Shown here in pieces: positions 56,657 to 64,000 of a DNA stretch of 64,000 nucleotides (position 1 is its first letter; each line of letters starts with the position of its first letter). Position numbers and translations under genes: made by a program. The stretch lies in the NCBI GenBank assembly GCA_017311185.1, contig JAESUZ010002871.1, positions 1,116,001 through 1,180,000 on the forward strand, read 5' to 3'. The DNA is from Proteles cristata cristata (Eukaryota; Chordata; Mammalia; Carnivora; Hyaenidae). The notes beneath the pieces are model-generated. The model was not told where the DNA came from. It did no database searches and was given only the letters and a program-made list of their open reading frames with translations.

Positions 56657-56666
56657 AAAGAAAGAA
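56591..56666. repeat. (GAAA)n tetranucleotide repeat, about 19 units
   Basis: Almost pure AAAG/GAAA array inside L1 copy B, ending GAAAAGAAAGAATAAA. Length and purity suggest a polymorphic locus. Confidence 0.97.
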
Positions 56667-57019
56667 TAAAATGCAGAACTGCATCAAACTAAAAATCTTC
56701 TGCATAGCAAAAGAAATAATAAAATGAAAAAGCAATTTATGGAATGTAAGAAAAGACTTGCAAACTACATCTCTAATAAAGGATTAAAATCCAAAATACA
56801 CAAGAAGTCCATACAACTCAATGGGGAATAAATTTAAATAAATAACAACTGAAAAATAGTCAAGAGAATTGAATAGACATTTTTTGAAAGACATACAAAT
56901 GGCCAACAGATACATGAAAAGGTGCTCAACATTACTAATCATCAGGAAATGTAAACCAAAACCACCACAAGATATCATCTCACACCCATTAGAAAAGCTA
57001 TTTCTAAAACACCAACAGA

Positions 57020-57972
57020 TAAGAGGTTTGTAAATATTTATGGACTCAATATGATAGTACCTAAATACATAAAACAATAACAAACAGAAATGAACTAATT
57101 GATAATAATACAATAATAGTACGGCACTTTACACCCCACTTAAATCAATGGACAGATCATCTAAATAGAAAATCAAACAAGGAAATGAAAATCAAAATCA
57201 ACAAGGAAACAATGGCTTTGAATGACACTGGGCCAGATGGACTTAACAGGTATATTCAGAACATTCCCATCCTAAAACAGCAGACTGCTTTTTCGAGTGC
57301 ACATGAGATATTCTCCAGAATATATCACCGGTTAAGTCACAAATCCAATCTCAACAAAGAAAAAGACTGAAATCATACCATGTATCTTTTCTGACCACAA
57401 AGTTATGAAACTAGAAACCAACCACAAGACAAAAATTTTAAAGACTTAGGCACCTGGGTGGTTCAGTCAGTTAAGTATTTAACTCATGATTTTTGGCTCA
57501 GGTCATGATCTCACGGTTTGTGTCAGAGCCCTGCTTTGGGCTCTGTACTGACAATGCACAGCCTTCTTGGGGTTCATTCATTCATTCATTCATTCATTCA
57601 TTCTCTCTCTCTCTCAAAATAAATAAACTTTAAAAAACATTGGGAAGACCACAAATTCATGGAGATTAAACAATGTTCTACTAAACAATGTATTAGTCAA
57701 CCAGGAAATCAATGAAGAAATTTAAAAATACATGGAAACAGTGAAAATAAAAATACAAAAACCAAAATGGTCCAAAGCCTTTGAGATGCAGCAAAAGTGG
57801 TCTTAATAAGGAAGTATACAACAATACAGGTTTACCTGAAGAAACAGAAAAACAAACAATCCCTAACGTTACACCTAAAAAGGAGCGACAAAAAGAAAAA
57901 CAAAGCCTGAACCCAGCAGAAGGAAGGAAATAATAAAGATTAGAGAAGAAATAAACAACGCAGAAACTGAAA
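57020..57972 (+). mobile_element. Internal L1 ORF2 fragment inserted in L1 copy B
   Basis: TTTGTAAATATTTATGGACT, ACTAATTGATAATAATACAA (57096), ATGGACAGATCATCTAAATA, GAAACAATGGCTTTGAATGA and CCAGATGGACTTAACAGGTA are endonuclease-region ORF2 text, upstream of what precedes it in copy B. Removing it rejoins CACCAACAGATAA and AGTGTTAGCAAGGATATGGG, which are neighbours in L1. It ends in an A-rich stretch (GAAATAATAAAGATTAGAGA, GAAATAAACAACGC). Confidence 0.7.
57448..57637 (+). mobile_element. CAN-SINE with expanded (ATTC)n, sense
   Basis: TTAGGCACCTGGGTGGTTCA start, TCATGATCTCACGGTTTGTG, tail TCAAAATAAATAAACTTTAA. The normal 'ggattctctctct' part has become an (ATTC)n array of about 8 units at 57574-57604. 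TSD not clear. Confidence 0.88.
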
Positions 57973-58614
57973 AACAGTGTTAGCAAGGATATGGGGAAAA
58001 GGGGAATTCTTGCACACAGTTGGCGGGAAGATAAATAGGTACAGCCAGTATGGAAAACAGCATGGAAGTTACACAAAAAATTAAAAATAGAACTACCAAA
58101 TGATCCAGCAACCCCACTTATGGGTATATACCTGAAGGAAACTAATTCACTTTCCTGAAGAAAACATTCTCATGTTCACTACAGCATTATTTAAAATAGC
58201 CAAGACATGAAACAACCTAAATGTCCAACCAAGAATGAATGGATAAAGAAAATGTGGTATATGTATAGATAATGGAGTATTATCCAGTCATAAAAAGAAA
58301 AAAAGTTCTGCCATTTGTAACAACATGGATGGACCTAGATGGCATTATACTGAATTAAGTCAGACAGAGAAAGACACTGTATGATCTCTCCTACATGTGG
58401 AACCTAAAAAAAGATGAACTATAAAAACAGATTAGAATGGTGGTTGCCAGACGCTGGGGAGTGGAGTAAATGGGACTGTGGTAAAAGGGTACAAATTTCT
58501 AGTTATAAGATCAATAAATTCTGGGGCTATAATGTACAGCAGTGTGACTACAGTTAACAATACTGTATTATAATACTTGAAATTTGTTAAGAGAGTGGAT
58601 CTTAAATGTTCTCA

Positions 58615-58648
<34 letters not shown>
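58615..58648. repeat. (CA)n microsatellite in L1 3' UTR
   Basis: About 17 uninterrupted CA units, in the same 3' UTR position ('gttctcaccac') that stayed unexpanded near 3135-3145. Confidence 0.95.
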
Positions 58649-58650
<2 letters not shown>

Positions 58651-58934
58651 AATTATGTGAGGTGATGGGAATGTTAACTAACCTTATCATGGCAACATTT
58701 TACAATACATAGCTGTATCAAATCACTATATAGTACCCCTTAAACTTACACTATTTTATTTGTCAGTATATCTCAATAAAACTGGAGAAAATCATGTGGG
58801 CAATAAATGCATAGGTGAAGCGTGTATGGGGGAAGAAAGAACTAAGCAAGCAGAGAACTGTAATACCAAGCACATAACTAAGAAGTTCACATATTGGTAG
58901 GATATTTCATGGTCAAGGGAATGGTGATGAAGTC

Positions 58935-59060
58935 AGGTAAACCTGGCTAGTCTCAGCTTATCACCTACCAAATGAATGACCATAGGCCTTATTTCTTCAT
59001 CGGTAAAATCTAAATAAATTCTTTAAATGATTTTAAAAATGCATACAAATTTTGTTTCAC
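58935..59060 (+). mobile_element. Possible MIR remnant, sense
   Basis: AAGTCAGGTAAACCTGGCTA and TTATTTCTTCATCGGTAAAATC fit MIR 'ggagtcaga...cctgggtt ... tttcctcatctgtaaaatg'. Confidence 0.5.
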
Positions 59061-59219
59061 AGTGAGTGATATTTACTAAGCAATCAAAAATGGTAGCTAT
59101 TATATAAGTTTCCTGGCCTCAGTTTCTAACTTCTGAAAACCTACTCTGGCTGTGTTATCCAATGAAAACTACCCTTTTAATGTTTTCTAAAGGTCAAAAA
59201 AATAAAATACTACATCAAC
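59061..59219. other. Unique sequence
   Basis: No gene or repeat recognised. Confidence 0.35.
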
Positions 59220-59560
59220 TTCCAAACTTGTATTCCACCTAGGACTTCTTACCTTTCCGACTACCCTACACAATATCTCTTTCTCTTTCCTCTTGGAGTT
59301 GTCCCATTGCACAAATGCCTTCCCATTCTTCCCATATTTCTCTCCCTAGTGAACCCTATCATCACCCAGTCCCATGTTCCTTATTTAAAACCCTATTCAA
59401 ATACCACCTTTCCCAAGAAGTCCTCTGTGATCTCTTTCTCACTGAAAAGTAATTTCTTTCTCTTCCAAAACCAAAGCTCAAATTCACACTCTTCACAAGG
59501 TCTTATGATACTATTTCCAGGAATGATTAAAAACTTTATAGCATCTAGAGAATTTGGTTT
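59220..59560 (+). mobile_element. Possible L2 3' part, sense
   Basis: CACAAATGCCTTCCCATTCTT, CTATTCAAATACCACCTTTCC, CAAGAAGTCCTCTGTGATCT are the L2-like order ('ctcaaatgtcacctcctcagagaagccttccctga'). Confidence 0.55.
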
Positions 59561-60763
59561 GATTTTTAGCTACATTTGTCACTAGGGAACTTTAAGTGAC
59601 AATACTTATATCTTTCTTATATCCTTTAGCCTACTGATATCAGGAGAAACTTAGAAACATGAGAAAAGATCTAATAAAAATTCCAAAAATCTTAAAGAGT
59701 GGTTAAAACCAATTTTTAGAATTATTTCAAATGCTGCCTTCTGTCACTCAAATTTGAACATGCCTTATTAATCTTCAGCTACTGGTTTGAACACAGAATA
59801 TATTCCAATAAAGTGGCATTGCTATTATAAATTTAGATATCTGTCAATTAGTTCAACTAGTGAAAGAACTAAGTGAATAACACAGATATGATAAAGAAAA
59901 CACAGAATGGAGAATGCAAAAAGACGTTCTTATTTTTAATTCTGCTCATTTGAAAAATGCTACAGAATCTCATCTTTACTATCTTTCTTCTCAGTGGCAT
60001 AATTTCTCCCGTGGCATTTACCAAGAAAAACCAGCTACATGAATGAGTTTTTCTGTACTTGTGAGTTTCTACCCATGCATTTTCCTTCGGAAGGGTCATT
60101 AGCTGCCAATCTCGGCATTATTACCATAACGCCTCTACAAACTCTGTCCCATTGGTCAGTCTTAAAAAATGGCACAGCTGCAAAACAATGTCAGTTATGA
60201 TTCAGCCCTAATTTTCCCTGTCAACGGCCTTGTTCAACTTCCCAGATATTCCTACTTGTTGCCAAGTCCATTTTGTAAACGAAATCTGCTTTTTGAAAAT
60301 CACCATATGAATATGTCAACAGGTCATGAAATATTTTCATTACAAATCTTAAAGAAAAACTTAGCTCTGAAGAAACAGTTTGGAAAATGTCTATTTCATT
60401 AAGTTCAAGTGTGAAATCTTGATGGAAAACATTTATTTTGGCAACTTGCTATTCTGTTGGTGGCCCTAAAGTATCCTGACCAGACTATCTTTGTGGGAGG
60501 TGGAATTGGGGGATTCTAGAGCAAATGAAAAATTCCTTACAAGGAGCCCCTTGGACCATGAGCATCGGGGAAAGATTGGGAAAATCTAACGTACGAATGC
60601 CAGGCATAAAATCTTATTCTAAATGCTCCTCTGTCATTAGAGTTGTTTCTCAATTATCCACAGTAAGAATAAAAAAGTGATGATATGGATGAAAGACAGA
60701 AGATAAACCTCAAATTATTTATGTTTCACTTTGGAACAAATGTACACATTTACACATGTGCAT

Positions 60764-60764
<1 letters not shown>
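59561..60764. other. Unique sequence
   Basis: About 1.2 kb without a gene or recognised repeat. The frames at 59869-60099 (-) and 60169-60402 (+) are short and domain-free. Confidence 0.4.

Positions 60765-60792
<28 letters not shown>
60765..60792. repeat. (CA)n microsatellite
   Basis: About 13-14 CA units, followed by AACATACACACA. Confidence 0.95.
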
Positions 60793-60796
<4 letters not shown>

Positions 60797-60839
60797 TACA
60801 CACATTTCCCTTTCTCAACTCTATTGTTTAAGCCATTTT

Positions 60840-61145
60840 CTCTGCCTGAGAATACTTGCCACTGTCATCTGTCAAAGTCCACTCATCCTTTATGACCTAA
60901 CAGAAATGCTGCTTCTTCTGTGAAGCCTTCCCTGCCCTGCCAGGGAGATCATCGTTCTCCTCTCTGCTTTCACACAGTTTATGGCACATGTTATGTTGAA
61001 CTGGAGTTGTCTCTGTATATGTTGGTCTCTCCCAAATGTCTTAGAAGATTCACGGGGTAAAGACAATATCTTACTCATTTTGTAGTCCTTACAGCCAAGC
61101 TCTAAGCACAGATAATGCCCAGTAAACATTTTCAATTGATTATTT
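60840..61145 (+). mobile_element. L2 3' end, sense, well preserved
   Basis: TCTTCTGTGAAGCCTTCCCTG (60915), CCAGGGAGATCATCGTTCTC, ATGGCACATGTTATGTTGAA, TATATGTTGGTCTCTCCCAA, GGGTAAAGACAATATCTTAC, AGTAAACATTTTCAATTGAT at the end. The best L2 terminus in the window. Confidence 0.8.
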
Positions 61146-62153
61146 TCCTATGCAATCCCAATCTGATTGAAGAAGAGGTATTCCAGAAACATCTATTGAT
61201 GAACAAAAATATCAGATGAGAAATCAAATTGGGATTAGAAACTGACTTAGACCATTCCCAAAGAACTCAATCAGGAGGTTTCATGAGATACTTTTCTTGG
61301 ATCTTTATGATTTTTTTTTCCTTTCCAGCACTCACAGCACTCGCAGTACTCTGCTATCTCTGTTTTATCCCTTTATTATTTAAGGCACAAGTACTATCTC
61401 TGTACTAGCTGGATGGGGTCATGTTTTAATGATTATAACTCTCTTTTACTTTTTACTATCATGTTGTGTTTACAAATTACTACTTGTCACACTGCACTGT
61501 AAGCTTATTGTGGCTGCCACCCTCATTTGCAATGTTAAAACTGAGAATGAAAAAAATGAAGGGACTTCTATGAAGTTAAACAGCTACAAATGATGCTAGG
61601 GTCACAACTGAAATAGCAGTCACTTTCAAATGTCTTAGATAGCACCCTAAACACTGTCTGATGATGCTATAGTTTATTCTCATGGCAGAAGGAAAAGAGA
61701 AAATCTCAGGAAGAGAGAAGTTAACTAGTGCATTCAAAGATCTTAAGGAGGCACAGCCAGAGCCTGGGGCAGGATTCAAGGCTCCATGTAGGTTTATTAA
61801 CTCAAAGACTCACCTCCTTGTTGCTCCTTTTGTAAAAACTAAAAATATGAAAGATAAATTTACTGTCATGACATTTAAGTATGACCCTTTGCAAAAAATA
61901 GATAATGCTAACAATATTAAGATAGGTAAGACATCATTTAAATGTTATAGAAGCAACCAGTTTTAAAGAGACTTATGTTTGATATGAAATACATATTTTT
62001 AAAAAACAGTATAATGGAGAGGATAGTTGATGATCAATTATATTCACCCACCTGACTGTTTTGATGTTAGGTATTCACGCACACAGAGTGCTACCTACTT
62101 AAGAGATTCTCTCCTGTTGGAGAGAAAAGCTTAATGGCGAAGATGTCATTGAA
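61146..62153. other. Unique sequence, possible MIR remnant at 61685-61785
   Basis: AGAGAGAAGTTAACTAGTGC and GGGGCAGGATTCAAGGCTCC near 61708-61783 resemble antisense MIR. Otherwise nothing recognised. The 94-codon + frame at 61682-61966 overlaps this and is not supported. Confidence 0.4.
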
Positions 62154-62169
62154 GAGAACCTGGAAGTTT

Positions 62170-62394
62170 TTTGGTTTTATTTTTTTAATATTTTTTATTT
62201 ATTTCTAGGAGAGAGAGAGAGACAGCGTGAGCAGGGGAGGGTCAGAGAGAGAGGGAGTCACAGACTGAAACAGGCTCCAGGCTCTGAGCTGGCAGTCAGC
62301 ACAGAGCCCGACGCGGGGCTCGAACCCACGAACCGCGAGATCATGACCTAAGCGAAAGTCAGACGCTTAACCGACTAAGCCACCCAGGCGCCCT
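62170..62394 (-). mobile_element. CAN-SINE, young felid type, antisense
   Basis: T-rich reversed tail, TTATTTATTTCTAGGAGAGA, GAGCCCGACGCGGGGCTCGA (62302), end CCACCCAGGCGCCC. TSD GAGAACCTGGAAGTTT identical at 62154-62169 and 62395-62410. CpGs intact. Confidence 0.97.
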
Positions 62395-62410
62395 GAGAAC
62401 CTGGAAGTTT

Positions 62411-62584
62411 AAGTAGGAGGGGAAAGTGACATGAAGGGCATTCAGGGTGAGAAGGAGAAGGAGAAGGGTGAGGTGGTTATGAAACAACAGGAAAACATCT
62501 TCACATCCCAGGGACATGAAGGAAAGAAGATCAAGTTGGAAGGGTTTTAAATGTCAAGTGGAGTAGGTTTTATTTTACAAGTAA
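62411..62584. other. Unique sequence
   Basis: No gene or repeat recognised; a short GAGAAG repeat lies at 62450-62466. Confidence 0.4.
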
Positions 62585-63318
62585 TTGTTTTTTATTGTGG
62601 TTAAATACACATAACATGAAATTTACCATTTTAATCATTTTTAACTGCATGATTCTGTGGCATTAAGTACATTCACATTGTTGGGCAACCATTACCACTA
62701 TCCATCTTCAGAATTCTTTTCATCTTCTCCAACTAAACTCTGTGCCTTTGAATACTAACTCCCTAAGTCCCTTTCTCCGCAGCCCCTGACAAACACCATT
62801 CCACCATTCTACTCTCTGTTTCTATGAATTTTACACTCTAGGCACCTCATTTAAGTGAGATCACACAGTATTTGTCCTTTTATCTGGCTTATTTCACGTA
62901 GCTTAATGTCTTTGAGCTTCACCCATATTGTAAGATGAGCCAAATTTCCTTTCTTTTTCAGTTTGAGTAATATTCCATTGCATGTATATACTGTATTTTC
63001 TTTATCCATTCATCCATCAGTGGATACTGGGTTGACTCCACCTTTTGGCTACTGTAACTAATGCTGCTGTCAACATGGATATACAAATAACTGAGTCCTT
63101 GCTTTCAATTTTTTGGTGTCTATACCCAGAAATAGAATTGTGAGACCATATGGCAATTCTGTGTTTAATTTTTTAACTAAACCACTACCATTTTCCAAAG
63201 CAGCAGTACCATTTTCCATTCCCACCAACAATTCATAGGGTTCCAGTTTTTCCATATCCCTGCCAACACTTTTTTTCTTTATCATAGCAATTCTAATGAA
63301 TGTGAACAAGTAATTTTT
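62585..63318 (-). mobile_element. LINE-1 3' end, antisense, old
   Basis: Antisense 3' UTR (TTTTTTATTGTGGTTAAATA, TTGTTGGGCAACCATTACCA) then ORF2 end (AGTAATATTCCATTGCATGT, TTATCCATTCATCCATCAGT, CCCAGAAATAGAATTGTGAG, TCCCACCAACAATTCATAGG). Frame broken. A young SINE sits at its inner end. Confidence 0.85.
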
Positions 63319-63509
63319 TTTTTCTAGGAGAGAGAGAGACAGCGTGAGCAGGGGAGGGTCAGAGAGAGGGAGTCACAGACTGAAACAGGCTCCAGGCTCT
63401 GAGCTGGCAGTCAGCACAGAGCCCGACGCAGGGCTCGAACCCACGAACCGCGAGATCATGACCTAAGTGAAAGTCGGACGCTCAACCGACTAAGCCACCC
63501 AGGCGCCCC
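63319..63509 (-). mobile_element. CAN-SINE, young felid type, antisense
   Basis: TTTCTAGGAGAGAGAGAGAC start of the reversed tail, GAGCCCGACGCAGGGCTCGA, end CCACCCAGGCGCCCC. TSD GTGAACAAGTAATTTTT identical at 63302-63318 and 63510-63526. Confidence 0.97.
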
Positions 63510-63526
63510 GTGAACAAGTAATTTTT

Positions 63527-64000
63527 AATAACCAAGCATTCAAAGTAAAAATCAAAGTACTAACTAGTGTTAAAAACACTATAAAAATTTCCTAACTACA
63601 TTTAATCAACTTTAATTTCTATAGGCTAATTGTTTTATGTAAATGACAGGACCCAGAAATCAGGAAATAAATGGACCATTATTTCACTGAAACCTTCTAA
63701 AGTGTCCAATCACCTTCCATTCCATTCTGAAAGGATAGTAGCTGACATTATACACATTTTCTACAACTTCTCATTGCAAAAGATCAAGAACATTAGGAAA
63801 TGAGATATAGCACTTATACAAATTGCTTTGTTCCTTTTACTTAAAAGTGAAATTCCTATTATTCCCTCTGCTATTTACGGAAAAATCAAAATATATTGTC
63901 AAGAAAAGTACATAAACATCCATTATTTCATCTATCCCCAAATGATCTCTGTTAAATTGTGTTCTATATAACTTTTGATATCCTAAACTCAAACATGTAT
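63527..64000. other. Unique AT-rich sequence to the window end
   Basis: No gene or repeat recognised. Confidence 0.4.

Larger units (their letters stand above)
55280..58790 (+). mobile_element. LINE-1 (copy B), ORF2 to 3' end, sense, old
   Basis: Starts in the reverse-transcriptase region (CAAACTCATCCAAAAAACTT, CATTACCCCGATGCCAAAGT), runs through TGGGAACACTGTATATTCAC, AAATGGCCAACAGATACATG (56898), ACAACATGGATGGACCTAGA (58320) to the 3' UTR (TTGCCAGACGCTGGGGAGTG, TATCTCAATAAAACTGG). The frame is broken. It is interrupted by an extra L1 fragment (57020-57972), a SINE and two microsatellites. Confidence 0.85.

Noticed and set aside
56591..56666. CRISPR-like or satellite array
   Set aside because: Simple tetranucleotide repeat without spacers, in a mammalian genome.

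Overview
The window is non-coding mammalian nuclear DNA, almost certainly from a cat-family carnivore (Felidae). The main evidence is about 26 copies of a tRNA-derived SINE with the carnivore signature: a head related to GGGGCGCCTGGGTGGCTCAG, an RNA polymerase III A-box-like (TGGCTCAGTCGG) and B-box-like (GGTTCGAGCCC) motif, a CT-rich middle and an (A)n tail. Many are flanked by clear target-site duplications (TSDs). These are CAN-SINEs (SINEC), and the head, TCTCCTAGAAATAAATAAA tail and associated young L1 3' end fit the felid subfamilies as I remember them. Species and chromosome cannot be read from the sequence. I find no protein-coding gene of the host, no rRNA, no intact tRNA, no CRISPR and no CpG island. 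The longest open frame (307 codons, 33231-34154) is the C-terminal part of a LINE-1 ORF2.

Layout. 1-4 kb: old antisense L1 pieces, a probable inverted L1, three SINEs. 4-12.7 kb: mostly unique sequence with MIR and SINE copies and one very short young L1 tail. 12.8-14.3 kb: an L2 and a MER5A-type DNA transposon split by an L1 insertion whose far end carries a tRNA-Tyr-like half. 14.5-22 kb: mainly unique, with a MIR split by MER5A and young SINEs at 21-22 kb. 22.9-26.2 kb: an old sense L1 broken by SINEs and by about 0.8 kb of other DNA. 26.4-29.6 kb: a SINE inside a SINE, an ancient SINE and an MLT1-like LTR. 29.7-30.4 kb: a unique stretch that may be conserved, then a pyrimidine tract. 30.8-34.4 kb: an antisense L2 hit twice at one site by SINEs, an antisense L1 with a compound microsatellite, and a young sense L1. 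34.4-50 kb: the most repeat-poor part, with MIRs, L2s, a MaLR LTR and a few SINEs. 50.2-58.8 kb: a dense LINE block (L2, HAL1/L1-like, at least two old L1 bodies, one with an internal L1 fragment). 58.8-64 kb: L2 and MIR remnants, two young SINEs and an antisense L1.

There is no gene network here. The window records layered retrotransposition: L2/MIR and MER5A first, then MaLR LTRs and old L1s, then CAN-SINE and felid L1. I found no convincing undescribed system. The best leads are a tRNA-Tyr half joined to an L1 end, two SINEs in one target site, a probable twin-priming L1, and two unique stretches that might be regulatory. Repeat family names come from recognition by eye, not from a database search; boundaries of old elements are approximate to tens of bases.
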